DNA from: Hyphomicrobiaceae bacterium
GTDB lineage: Bacteria > Pseudomonadota > Alphaproteobacteria > Rhizobiales > Hyphomicrobiaceae
Assembly: GCA_021730785.1 (NCBI GenBank)
Contig: JAKFWF010000049.1
Location: 62,001 to 126,000, forward strand
Direction: 5' to 3'
Length of the DNA: 64,000 bases
The position numbers were made by a program, and so were the translations under genes. This document shows positions 51,565 through 61,103 of this stretch, piece after piece. The stretch's first letter is position 1. Each line of letters starts with the position of its first letter. The notes below the pieces were generated by a model. It did no database searches. It was not told where the DNA came from and saw only the letters and a list, made by a program, of their open reading frames with translations.

Positions 51565-52845
51565 ATGGCCCTGACCACACGCCGCCAATTCCTGGCCGGA
51601 GCGAGTGCTGCAGCCGCGCTCGCGGCCACGGGCACGTTGCAGGCGGCCATGGGCCCGAACGACAAGTTCGACCTCCTCATCAAGGGCGGCGACGTCGTCG
51701 ACCCGAGTCAGAACCTGAAGGCCAAACGCGATATCGGCATCCGCTTTGGTGTGATCGAGGCACTCGAAGCAGATATCCCCGCCGCCCGCGCCGACAAGGT
51801 GCTGTCGGCCGCCGGCCGCACGGTGACGCCCGGCCTGATCGACCTGCACAGCCACGTTTTCCCTTATGGCTCCGCGATCGGCATTCCCGCCGACGAGTTG
51901 ATCCCCTTTCAGGCGACCACGACCACGGTCTCGGCCGGCGATGCCGGGGCCAACAACTTCGCGATCTTCCGCCGCGCGATCGCAGCCCAGACCCGCACGC
52001 GCCTCTATGCCTTCGTGCACATCGCCAACCATGGCCTGGCCGGCTTTCCGGTGCCGGAACTCTACAATATCGATTTCGCCCAGGTCGACCTTGCGGCGAA
52101 GGCGATGGCGGAAAATGCCGACATGGTACTCGGCGCCAAGGTGCGGATGTCGGAAAACGTGATCGCCAAGCACGGGCTTGAGCCGTTGAAGCGGGCGATT
52201 CTGGCTTGCGAGCGCGCGGGCACCGGCGGCAAAATCATGTGCCACATCGGCGGCGTCGAGACACCGGAGCTGATGAGCCAGATCCTCGACACGCTGCGAC
52301 CCGGCGACGTGCTGACCCACGCCTTCTCGGGTGCGCCCAATCTCGGCGGCAAGTTCACCAACATCGTGCAGGACGGCAAGATCTTGCCCGCCGCGCTGGA
52401 CGCCAAGAAGCGCGGCGTGATGTTCGATGTGGGCCACGGCGGCGGCTCGTTCGATTATACCGTGTGCGAGGCAGCGATGGCAGCCGGCTGCGGACCCGAT
52501 ACGATCTCGTCGGACGTGCACGTGTTCTCGGCCAACACGCCGGGCATGCCCTATCTGACGTGGGTGATGAGCAAATTCATGAACATGGGGCTGAGTTTCG
52601 AGCAGGTCGTGGCCATGGCGACGAGCGCACCGGCGAAGGTGATCAACCGGCAGGCGAAGCTCGGCACGCTGCAGGTCGGCGCGCCGGCCGATCTCTCGAT
52701 GCTGGAAGTGGTCGAAGGGCCGGTCGAGTTCGTCGATACGCGCAACAACAAGCGCACCGGCAAGATCCACATCAAGCCGACCGGCGTCGTGATCGGCGGT
52801 GTGCCGCACGGTCGCCCCTACCTCGCTCCGTTTGCGGTGCGGTAG
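51565..52845 (+). CDS. Amidohydrolase/deacetylase family protein with Tat-like signal
   Basis: TRRQFLAGASAAAALAATGTLQA; LLIKGGDVVDPSQNLKAKRDIGI, GLIDLHSHVFPYG; RBS-like ggagg upstream. Confidence 0.9.
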   Translation: MALTTRRQFLAGASAAAALAATGTLQAAMGPNDKFDLLIKGGDVVDPSQNLKAKRDIGIRFGVIEALEADIPAARADKVLSAAGRTVTPGLIDLHSHVFPYGSAIGIPADELIPFQATTTTVSAGDAGANNFAIFRRAIAAQTRTRLYAFVHIANHGLAGFPVPELYNIDFAQVDLAAKAMAENADMVLGAKVRMSENVIAKHGLEPLKRAILACERAGTGGKIMCHIGGVETPELMSQILDTLRPGDVLTHAFSGAPNLGGKFTNIVQDGKILPAALDAKKRGVMFDVGHGGGSFDYTVCEAAMAAGCGPDTISSDVHVFSANTPGMPYLTWVMSKFMNMGLSFEQVVAMATSAPAKVINRQAKLGTLQVGAPADLSMLEVVEGPVEFVDTRNNKRTGKIHIKPTGVVIGGVPHGRPYLAPFAVR

Positions 52846-52851
52846 GGCAAC

Positions 52852-53502
52852 TCACCCCAGGCCTGGCTTGGCGCGCGCTGTCGATTGCTTTGCCCTTACC
52901 CGCAGCTCAGCCATTACTTTCGTGGACGCCGCAAGGACCAGCGCGCACAGCGTCACCTTCGACAGGGTTTCCATGGTCCCATCGATCAGGATGCCATGGA
53001 CCACGCTCCCCACGACGAACACGACCGCAAGCACCATATGACCGATGCGCCACGTGTGCGGATTGAGGCGCAGCCGCCGGCGAAGTGCAGCCAAAAGTGC
53101 CGTGCCGAAGACTGCCCACATGGCGATTACGCCCCAGGCGGAGAACGGCGTCGGCGACGTGAAGAGAAGGGCGTCGATCACATCCGGCGAACTGGTGAGC
53201 CAAAGCCCGCCGACGTGGATCACCACCGCCACGACCAGCAGTCCTCCGATCCAGCGATGCAGGCGCCGCACATGAATTGCTGACAGTCCGGGCAGGTAAC
53301 CGCCAATCAGGACGGGCTGAACGAGCATGAGCCCCAGTGCGAAAATCCCTGCGAAGCCCGCGATGATGTAGACCGGATCGCGCCATGCGAGCAGCGGGCT
53401 TGTCGCAGCGGCGGCGATCGGTAACGCAAGGGCGGCCGCGAAGGCGCCCCAGATCAGGGTTCGCCGGGCCACTCCCATTGCCTTGGCAGCCAACTCGGTC
53501 AC
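52852..53502 (-). CDS. Ferric reductase-like transmembrane protein
   Basis: Multiple TM helices with paired His (HRWIGGLLVVAVVIHVGGL; HMVLAVVFVVGSVVHG). Confidence 0.75.
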   Translation of the reverse strand: MTELAAKAMGVARRTLIWGAFAAALALPIAAAATSPLLAWRDPVYIIAGFAGIFALGLMLVQPVLIGGYLPGLSAIHVRRLHRWIGGLLVVAVVIHVGGLWLTSSPDVIDALLFTSPTPFSAWGVIAMWAVFGTALLAALRRRLRLNPHTWRIGHMVLAVVFVVGSVVHGILIDGTMETLSKVTLCALVLAASTKVMAELRVRAKQSTARAKPGLG

Positions 53503-53987
53503 AGTGGCTGAAGGACGAAGTGCGCCTCGAGGGTGGTGACCTTTGCGCTCGCCATCACGGGACGCAAAAAGACGGTCTTGAAGGCACCACTGTCGTAGGC
53601 GAGATGGCCATGCGGTTGGCCGAAAGCCGGGACGATTTGCGGCATCTCGAGACGGAATACCCCATTCGCATCCGTGAGCGTAGCACCGTGGCTGCGCTGG
53701 TCGCTCTCGGATCCTTCGGTCGTGTGCGCCCAGATTTGGATGCGCTGACCCGCAAGCGGCGCCCCATCGCCGGCGCGGCGTACGGTGCCCGTCATCCAGA
53801 AGCCGCCGCGGCCGATCCGATCAACGATCGGCGCGTCCCGCCGGTAATTATTCGATCCGCCACTCATGGAGGGGGTTGGTGCCAGGTCTTTGGCGCAGGC
53901 GGGCACCAGCAGAGCGGAGCCCCCCGTTGCCAAGACGGAGCCGCCGGCGGCGAGGAGCCATCGGCGGTTGAGCTGGATGGTTGTCAT
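53499..53987 (-). CDS. Exported intradiol dioxygenase-like/transthyretin-like fold protein
   Basis: Tat-like N-terminus (NRRWLLAAGG); FWMTGTVRRAGDGAPLAGQRIQIWAHTTEG...GATLTDANGVFRLEMP. Confidence 0.65.
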   Translation of the reverse strand: MTTIQLNRRWLLAAGGSVLATGGSALLVPACAKDLAPTPSMSGGSNNYRRDAPIVDRIGRGGFWMTGTVRRAGDGAPLAGQRIQIWAHTTEGSESDQRSHGATLTDANGVFRLEMPQIVPAFGQPHGHLAYDSGAFKTVFLRPVMASAKVTTLEAHFVLQPL

Positions 53988-54108
53988 GTGGATCCCTCCC
54001 AAGCGGAGTTTGCGGTTGATCGGCCAACAACATGGCATGGGCGTGACAGACGCGGAACTTTAGCGCGGTTGCGGCCAATTCCAAAACCATGCGCGGCATG
54101 GCCCACTC

Positions 54109-55068
54109 CTACTTCCTGTTCGTCTCGATCGAGTAGATTTCGCGTGGCGGCAAGGCCAGGTCGAACAGCATGCGGATGCCGACCCCGAGCACCAGCAGGG
54201 CCAAGAAAATGCGCAGTTGCTCGGCGTTGAGGTTCTGGCCGAGCCGCACGCCATACTGCGCGCCGATCACGCCGCCGACCATCAGTGGGAAGCCGAGCAG
54301 CAGGTCGACCGAGTGGTTCTGCCACGACTGCAGGACCGTGGTGAAGGCCGTCACGAACATGATTTGAAACACGCTGGTGCCGATCACGATTTTGGTCGGC
54401 ATGCGCAGCAGATAGATTAACGCTGGAACCATGAGAAAGCCGCCGCCGACCCCCATGATCGCGGTCAGCCAGCCCACGAACAGCCCGATCGCTATCGGGG
54501 GAATGGCGCTGATGTACAACTTGGAGGCCGGAAACCGCTGTTTGAAGGGCAGGCGCTGGATCCAGTTGTGGTGGCTGCCGCGGCCCGCGCCGATGGCGTT
54601 GCGGCCGGTTACCGGCAAGTTCCCGCCCGGCTTCAGGCCGGCGTTGCGGCGCCGGCGCAGTGCCTCGATGCTTTCGATCAGCATCAATGTGCCGACGGTG
54701 CCGAGCAGCACAACGTAGATGAATGAGATGAACAGCTCCAACTGGCCGATCGCCTTCAGCCAGCGCTGCATGACGACGCCGAGCAGCGATCCGACGATGC
54801 CGCCGCCCAACAGGATCATCGCCATTTTCACGTCGACGTTGCGGCGGAACCAGTGAGTGGTGGCGCCCGATACGGACGAGGCGGCGACTTGCGCCGCACC
54901 GGTGCCGACCGCGATTGCCGCCGGCACGCCGAGAAAAATCAGCATGGGCGTGACGATGAAGCCGCCGCCGATGCCGAACAGGCCCGACAGTACGCCGACG
55001 GCGAGGCCCATCGCCAGCAGCAGGCCGGCGTTGATCGTCATCTCGGCAACGGGCAGGTAGATCTGCAT
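54109..55068 (-). CDS. Sulfite exporter TauE/SafE family protein
   Basis: GLFGIGGGFIVTPMLIFLGVPAAIAVGTGAAQVAASS, IMGVGGGFLMVPALIYLL. Confidence 0.93.
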   Translation of the reverse strand: MQIYLPVAEMTINAGLLLAMGLAVGVLSGLFGIGGGFIVTPMLIFLGVPAAIAVGTGAAQVAASSVSGATTHWFRRNVDVKMAMILLGGGIVGSLLGVVMQRWLKAIGQLELFISFIYVVLLGTVGTLMLIESIEALRRRRNAGLKPGGNLPVTGRNAIGAGRGSHHNWIQRLPFKQRFPASKLYISAIPPIAIGLFVGWLTAIMGVGGGFLMVPALIYLLRMPTKIVIGTSVFQIMFVTAFTTVLQSWQNHSVDLLLGFPLMVGGVIGAQYGVRLGQNLNAEQLRIFLALLVLGVGIRMLFDLALPPREIYSIETNRK

Positions 55069-55503
55069 TGCGGCGGTCTCAGGCGCGGGGCGGACGGGAT
55101 GTGGGTGGCTAGGAAGATGCAGAAGCTAACATGTCTTTCGGCTGGACGGAGCAGCGAACGCATCGGCGCTTGATCGCACCGCCATCAATGCTTTGCTAGT
55201 GCCATTATTGCTTGGACCCGTTGGTGCCTGACGTGCTGCACACGGTACCGATCTTTACCAACGGGACTGGGCGGGACTGGCGGGGCACCCGGAACAACGC
55301 CAATCCACCATATCCGGCCGGCTCTCCTGCCCTATCGCGTGATGCAGCGCTGCAACCGTGACCTGCGCGCATCAATCACAAGGTAAGGCCACATTCTGCC
55401 GGTTTTCCATGGTCCTGTGCTGAGCTATGGTCCATTTGTCGCGTTGGGGTATTACGGACCCACTGTGCGAGACCGGTGACGATAACAGGATGAGCGGCCC
55501 CCC

Positions 55504-56556
55504 ATGGCGCGCAGGCGGAAAGACGATGCGGCGACAGTCCGGCTGAGCCGGGTTCTGAGCACCCCTCGGGTGTTCCTGGCGCGGATGGTCGTGACCTTGA
55601 TGCTGGTCGGCTTTCTGGCGGCGATCCTCGGCCCCCAGCTGACGACGGCCTTCAAGACCAATCCGTTCCTCAACGGCGTGATCGTCGCCGTTTTCGTGAT
55701 TGGCTGCTTCTACGCTTTTTGGCAGGTGATGCGGCTCTACCCCGAGATCCGCTGGGTGAATGCCTTCCGCATCGCCGATCCGGGACTGGTCGACGCGCGG
55801 CCGCCCGTGCTGCTCGCCCCTATGTCGACCATGCTGCGCGAGCGCACGGGCACGCTGTCGCTGTCGACCACGTCCATGCGCTCGATCATGGATTCGATCG
55901 GCTCGCGGCTCGATGAGGCCCGCGACACCGGAAAATATGTGGTCGGCCTGCTCGTGTTCCTCGGCCTGCTCGGCACCTTCTGGGGCCTGCTCGAGACCAT
56001 GCAGGCGGTCGGCCAGACGATTGCCTCGCTCGACACCAAGGCGGCCGACAGTGCCACCGCCTTCGGCGAATTGAAGGAGGGATTGGCAGCCCCGCTGCGC
56101 GGCATGGGCACGGCGTTCTCCTCGTCGCTGCTGGGACTAGCCGGCTCGCTGGTGCTGGGCTTCCTCGAGCTGCAGGCCTCGCAATCCCACAATCGCTTTT
56201 ACAACGAACTCGAGGAATGGCTGTCCGGCATCACCGAATTGACACCTGGCGCCTCGGGCGGCAGTGACCAACAGCTCGGCCGCCAGATCTATGCCGCCGT
56301 ATTCGAAATGCAGCGCGCGGTGACGGAGTTGAGCGAAAAGCTCGGCGCGCTTGGCCCGAAGGCTTTGAATGGCGCCAGCGACCCCACCGTGAAGGAGCTT
56401 GCCACCGGCGTCAATCAGCTCGTTTCGCAGATGCGCAGCGAGCAGACGATCGTGCGCCAGTGGGTCGATGAGCAGGCCGCACAGCAGGCCGAGGTTTCGG
56501 CCATGCTGAAGGATCTGGCTGCCAGCGTGCCGGCCAAGCCCAAGGCGCGGGGATAG
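55504..56556 (+). CDS. MotA/ExbB-like membrane protein
   Basis: TM segments; VVGLLVFLGLLGTFWGLLETMQAVGQTIASLDTKAADSATAFGELKEGLAAPLRGMGTAFSSSLLGLAGSLVLGFLEL. Confidence 0.85.
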   Translation: MARRRKDDAATVRLSRVLSTPRVFLARMVVTLMLVGFLAAILGPQLTTAFKTNPFLNGVIVAVFVIGCFYAFWQVMRLYPEIRWVNAFRIADPGLVDARPPVLLAPMSTMLRERTGTLSLSTTSMRSIMDSIGSRLDEARDTGKYVVGLLVFLGLLGTFWGLLETMQAVGQTIASLDTKAADSATAFGELKEGLAAPLRGMGTAFSSSLLGLAGSLVLGFLELQASQSHNRFYNELEEWLSGITELTPGASGGSDQQLGRQIYAAVFEMQRAVTELSEKLGALGPKALNGASDPTVKELATGVNQLVSQMRSEQTIVRQWVDEQAAQQAEVSAMLKDLAASVPAKPKARG

Positions 56557-57590
56557 TGTCGTCGCCGCCCGAGATTTCAATTCTGCTGCCGGTGTTCAAC
56601 GGCGCCAAGTTCCTTGGCCCGCAGATCGACTCCGTCCTGCAACACACGCGGCACACGTTCGAACTCCTCGCCCACGACGACGCATCGAGCGACGGTTCGT
56701 TGCAGCTGTTGCAGCAGATCGCAAGCCGCGACGCCCGCATCAAGGTCACTGGCAGTCACCACAACCTGGGCCAGAAGCTCACTCTGCTCGAACTGTCCCG
56801 CCGCGCCAGCGGGGACTTCATCATGTTCTGCGACCAGGACGATATCTGGCACGCTGACAAGATCGCCCTGCTCATGGACAACATCGGGGCGGCATCGGGC
56901 ATCTTCGGCTTGTCCTGCCTGATCGACGCGCAAGGCCAGCCGCTGGGTCGAACGTTGCACGATCATGCCGGCCCGCCCGTCGCCGGCCGCGATTGCTGGT
57001 CCTACCTACTCGGCTGCAACGTGCCAGGTCACGGCATGCTGGTGCGGCGCGCGGTCGTTCACGAAGGCAGTTTCCTCGGCGCGCCGGGCGCTGCCGGCTA
57101 CGACTGGGCAATTGCTGCGGTTGCAACTTTCTCCGACGGACTGGCCTATGAACCGCGCGCGATCACCTATCACCGCCAGCACGCGGAAAACCAGATGAAC
57201 CGCTTGTCCGGCCAGCGCAAAAAGGCGAGTTCCTGGCCCCGCGTCCGCTCGCAGCGGTCGCGCGGCATCCTGTTGCACGATTTGCTGTCGGCCCTGCGCG
57301 GCGCCATCACAATTCCCGAAGCGAAGCGGGCGGTGTTCGCCAAGCTGTTTGCGATTGTGCGGCATTATCTCATTGTGGCGCCGCCCGCGGTCGTCAGCAC
57401 GGCACATTTCAAGGCACAATGCCATGACATCCTGGCGCCACTCGCGATGCCGCCCGATGCGCGGGCAGCCCTCGTCGAGAGCCTCGCCGACTGCAGCCTC
57501 AGCGCGCTGCATCCGCGCCAGGTTGGGAAGGACGCATGGCAGACCACGCGGCGCTTGAGGAAACTGGTGCAGCGGTCGGGAGGAAGATGA
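56556..57590 (+). CDS. Family 2 glycosyltransferase
   Basis: ISILLPVFNGAKFLGPQIDSVLQHTRHTFELLAHDDASSDGS..., FIMFCDQDDIWHADKI; 1-bp overlap with preceding stop, 4-bp overlap with next start. Confidence 0.88.
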   Translation: MSSPPEISILLPVFNGAKFLGPQIDSVLQHTRHTFELLAHDDASSDGSLQLLQQIASRDARIKVTGSHHNLGQKLTLLELSRRASGDFIMFCDQDDIWHADKIALLMDNIGAASGIFGLSCLIDAQGQPLGRTLHDHAGPPVAGRDCWSYLLGCNVPGHGMLVRRAVVHEGSFLGAPGAAGYDWAIAAVATFSDGLAYEPRAITYHRQHAENQMNRLSGQRKKASSWPRVRSQRSRGILLHDLLSALRGAITIPEAKRAVFAKLFAIVRHYLIVAPPAVVSTAHFKAQCHDILAPLAMPPDARAALVESLADCSLSALHPRQVGKDAWQTTRRLRKLVQRSGGR

Positions 57591-58612
57591 TGGCACGCAG
57601 GGGGCGCTCCGCCGAGTACGGTGAATTCTGGCCGGGCTATGTCGACGTGCTGTCGACCCTGCTGCTGGTCGTCACGTTCCTGCTGTCGGTGTTCATGATC
57701 TCGCAGTATTACGTGGCGCAGGAGAGCAGCGGCAAGGACACGGCGCTGCGCCGCCTGAATCGGCAGATCGCCGAACTCACCAACATCCTGTCGCTTGAGA
57801 AAGGCAAGGCGAAATCTGCCGAGGATGAACTGTCCGCGTTGCAGGCGACACTCGCCGCATTGCGTGAGGACAACTCACGGCTGACCAGCCTTACCGCCGG
57901 CACGGACGACAAGATCAAGGGCGCCACCGGCCAGATCGCGGCACTCGCGAGCGAGTTGGACGAAAACAAGAAGCTGTCGGCGGAGGCCCAGTCGAAGGTC
58001 GATCTGCTGAACCAGCAACTGCTCGCGCTCCGCCGCCAGATCGCCGCCCTCAACGAAGCGCTTGGTGCGTCCGAAGCCAAGGACCGCGACAGCCAGGACC
58101 GCATCAAGGACATGGGGCTCAGGCTCAATGCGGCGCTCGCCCGCCAGGTGCAGGAGTTGCAGCGTTATCGCTCGGACTTCTTCGGCCGCCTGCGCGACAG
58201 CCTCAAGGACCGCAAGGACATCCGCGTCGTCGGCGACCGTTTCGTGTTCCAGTCGGAGGTGCTGTTCCCGTCCGGCCAGGCGGCGATGCTGCCCGAAGGC
58301 CTGGCGGCCATCGACCAGCTGGCGCAGGCGATCCTGGAATTGGAGCGCACGATACCCGGCGAAATCGAATGGGCACTGCAGGTCGACGGCCACACCGACA
58401 CGCGGCCGATCGCATCGCCCCAGTTTCCATCGAACTGGGAATTGTCGACGGCGCGCGCGATCTCGGTGGTCAGGTTCCTGATCTCGCGCGGCGTGCCGGC
58501 AAGGCGACTGGTCGCTGCCGGTTATGGTGAGTTCCAGCCGCTGGAAGAGGGTGGCACGGAAGACGTCTTGCGCCGCAACCGCCGCATCGAGTTGAAACTC
58601 ACCAACCGGTAA
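57587..58612 (+). CDS. OmpA/MotB-like peptidoglycan-binding membrane protein
   Basis: Single N-terminal TM, coiled coil, WALQVDGHTDTRPIASPQFPSNWELSTARAISVVRFLISRGVPARRLVAAGYGEFQP. Confidence 0.92.
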   Translation: MMARRGRSAEYGEFWPGYVDVLSTLLLVVTFLLSVFMISQYYVAQESSGKDTALRRLNRQIAELTNILSLEKGKAKSAEDELSALQATLAALREDNSRLTSLTAGTDDKIKGATGQIAALASELDENKKLSAEAQSKVDLLNQQLLALRRQIAALNEALGASEAKDRDSQDRIKDMGLRLNAALARQVQELQRYRSDFFGRLRDSLKDRKDIRVVGDRFVFQSEVLFPSGQAAMLPEGLAAIDQLAQAILELERTIPGEIEWALQVDGHTDTRPIASPQFPSNWELSTARAISVVRFLISRGVPARRLVAAGYGEFQPLEEGGTEDVLRRNRRIELKLTNR

Positions 58613-58632
58613 GCGCTCCCGGCCAAAGGACC

Positions 58633-60063
58633 CTACCCCTTGCCCCACTTCGTCCAGTAGGCGCCGAACAGGGCTTCCTCGGAAGGCTTGTCCTCTGGAA
58701 TCGTCGTCACGAGATGTGTGATGTTGACGAAGCAGCGCCAGTTCAGGTTGTCGGAAATGGCGTTCCCCTGCCAGGTGCCGCACCCCATTGTCAGCGTGAA
58801 GGCCAAGCCGTTGTCGAAACCGCCGCCGTTGCCGAAGGTGTGCGCCTGATTGACCAGCACGCGGACGACGTCGGTCATCTCCGCGAGCGCGCGGGCGTGC
58901 GCCATGTCTTTGGTGTGGATGCCGCAGGAGTGCCCCCGGCCCTGGTAGTCGAGGATCGCCCGCGTGATGCGCGCGGCATCGGTGAAGTCTTTCGCACGGT
59001 ACACGGTGAGCACCAGCGATAGCTTCTCCCCCGACAGGGGGTGAGCTTTGCCGATGCCGGTCTCCTCGACCATCACGAAGCGGGCGGATGCCGCCTTGCC
59101 GGGCAACTCGAATACGCGGGCGAGGGCATCGGGTCCTTGTGCGATCACGCCCCGGTTCAGCTTGCCATCCTGCCAAAGCCGATCGACGATGCGGGCACGC
59201 TCACTCGCGGTCGCCATGTAGCCGCCCTGGCGCTCCAAGGCCGCGATCGCCTTGTCGTACACGGCATCGACGATCACGAGCGCATTTTCCGACGAGCACG
59301 ACGTGGCGTGGTCGAATGTCTTGGACGCCATGATCAGGTGGGCGGCCTCGTCGAGATCGGCTGACGCGTCGATGATCACCGGCACGTTGCCCAGGCCCAC
59401 ACCGAGCGCCGGTTTGCCCGATTTGTAGGACTGCTTCACGTTGACCTGGCTGCCGGTGCAGACGACGAGGTCGGACAGCTCCATCAGCTGCGTCGTCATC
59501 TCGCGGGTGACGGGGGCCGGCAAGATCTGCACGAGGTCGGCGGGCAGGCCGATCTTGGCGAGTTCGGCGCGCATGCCATCGACCGTCGGTTTGGTGGCCG
59601 CCCAGGCATTGGGTGGCGGCGCGATGATGATCGCATTGCCGCCCTTCAACGCCATCATCGCTTTGTTGACCGGCGTCGCGCTTGGGTTCGTCGACGGCGT
59701 GATGGCAGCGACCACGCCGACCGGCTTCGCATACTTGACGAGACCTTTTTCCGGCGTTTCCTCGATGATGCCGGTCGACTTGACCCTGAGCAGGTCGCGC
59801 AGCGTGCCGAACGTCTTGCGCTGGTTCTTCATGATCTTGCTGTCGACGCGGCCGAGCCCCGTGACCTCGACTGCGATCTCGGCCAGGCGCTTGGCGCGCG
59901 CGGGCTCATAAATCGACCAGGCCAACGCGGTGACGGCTTCGTCGATGCGCGGTTGGCCGTGTGTTTCGATCTGCCGCGCATAGCCTGCCATGGCCGTGCG
60001 GGCACTGGCGATGAGTGCTGGGACTGCGCCCGTCTCGACGTGCGGTTCCTTGACGGTCGGCAT
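58633..60063 (-). CDS. Acylating aldehyde dehydrogenase, sulfoacetaldehyde dehydrogenase (SauS)-like
   Basis: GVVAAITPSTNPSATPVNKAMMALKGGNAIIIAPPPNA, FDHATSCSSENALVIVD, TLTMGCGTWQGNAISDNLNWRCFVNITHL. Confidence 0.85.
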   Translation of the reverse strand: MPTVKEPHVETGAVPALIASARTAMAGYARQIETHGQPRIDEAVTALAWSIYEPARAKRLAEIAVEVTGLGRVDSKIMKNQRKTFGTLRDLLRVKSTGIIEETPEKGLVKYAKPVGVVAAITPSTNPSATPVNKAMMALKGGNAIIIAPPPNAWAATKPTVDGMRAELAKIGLPADLVQILPAPVTREMTTQLMELSDLVVCTGSQVNVKQSYKSGKPALGVGLGNVPVIIDASADLDEAAHLIMASKTFDHATSCSSENALVIVDAVYDKAIAALERQGGYMATASERARIVDRLWQDGKLNRGVIAQGPDALARVFELPGKAASARFVMVEETGIGKAHPLSGEKLSLVLTVYRAKDFTDAARITRAILDYQGRGHSCGIHTKDMAHARALAEMTDVVRVLVNQAHTFGNGGGFDNGLAFTLTMGCGTWQGNAISDNLNWRCFVNITHLVTTIPEDKPSEEALFGAYWTKWGKG

Positions 60064-60171
60064 GACGCAGGTCCTTTCGATTGCTGGTGCGGGCGATAGC
60101 ATAGGCCGAAATCGGTGTTGCGCGACCTGCAAATCTTGCATCGCCGCTGATACGCAACGTCGCGCCTGAGC

Positions 60172-61041
60172 TCAGAGCGCCGCTGCGTTGACAGTGCTGT
60201 GACGGCTGCTGCCGGTCCGCTTGAAGACCAGCGATTTTGGCCGCAAGCGCTTGCCGGTCGCCAGTTGTTCTGCTTCAGGCAGAATATCGAGGCTCGGCCA
60301 CAGGCCGGTGACGAGTGAGCGCGCGTAGGTGTTGGCGTGGCCGGAACGGCGCAGGCGGGCCGCAGCGGTGTGAAAATCATACGACAGGCGCCGAGTCTCG
60401 AGTTTCACAGCATCGTCGCTGGCCGTGATCAGCCCGAACCAGGTATCAGCCGTGCCGTCGTTGGCCGGCATGCCGATCACGCCGGCATTGAACCACACCT
60501 GGCGGCCGGTGCGGGCGATGAAGGGGAGACCCATGTGGCCGGCGATGACGACATCGGCGTGGGCACTCGCTGCTTCGCTGGCGAGCGTCGCAGCCTCCGA
60601 GGCGAATATGAATTTGTTGATCCTGGTGACGCCGCCATGGACCACCCGGAACGAGGCACCGCCATAGTTGAACCGCAACGTCGTCGGCAGAGTTGCCATC
60701 CAGCTGCGCGAAGCGTCCGATACGTGCGCATTGGCATAGGGATACCAGCCCTTGGACAGCACATTGCAGGTGGTGTCGTCGTCGAAACCGCACCCGCAGT
60801 CGGCGGCGCGCGCAGCAACCTGCTCCTCGCAGTTGCCCGCGATTATATGCACGCCCCAATCACGGATGAGTGCGACCGTCTCTTCCGGGTCGGCACAGTA
60901 GGCGATCGTATCGCCGGTGCAGATGATACGGTCGGCGCCGATGCCGAGGCACCTCGCTTCGGCCCGCAGCGCCAGCACCGCTTCGCGGTTGGAATAGGGG
61001 CCGCCGAAGACGAGCAATGGCGCGGTACCGGTGAACTGCAT
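60172..61041 (-). CDS. Metallophosphoesterase family protein
   Basis: LLVFGGPYSNREAVLALRAEA, ICTGDTIAYCADPEETVALI, IAGNCEEQ, HADVVIAGHMGLPFI. Confidence 0.88.
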   Translation of the reverse strand: MQFTGTAPLLVFGGPYSNREAVLALRAEARCLGIGADRIICTGDTIAYCADPEETVALIRDWGVHIIAGNCEEQVAARAADCGCGFDDDTTCNVLSKGWYPYANAHVSDASRSWMATLPTTLRFNYGGASFRVVHGGVTRINKFIFASEAATLASEAASAHADVVIAGHMGLPFIARTGRQVWFNAGVIGMPANDGTADTWFGLITASDDAVKLETRRLSYDFHTAAARLRRSGHANTYARSLVTGLWPSLDILPEAEQLATGKRLRPKSLVFKRTGSSRHSTVNAAAL

Positions 61042-61103
61042 GGGACGTGCTCTGGCTCTGCTACTTCACGACGCTGGAGATCTACACCGGGATCGCGATG
61101 CTG

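Noticed and set aside
55504-58612. MotA/MotB-like pair as a Zorya (ZorAB) defence system
   Set aside because: No zorC/zorD/zorE-like gene is adjacent; the neighbours are a GT2 gene and an aldehyde dehydrogenase. The pair fits a general stator/envelope complex better.
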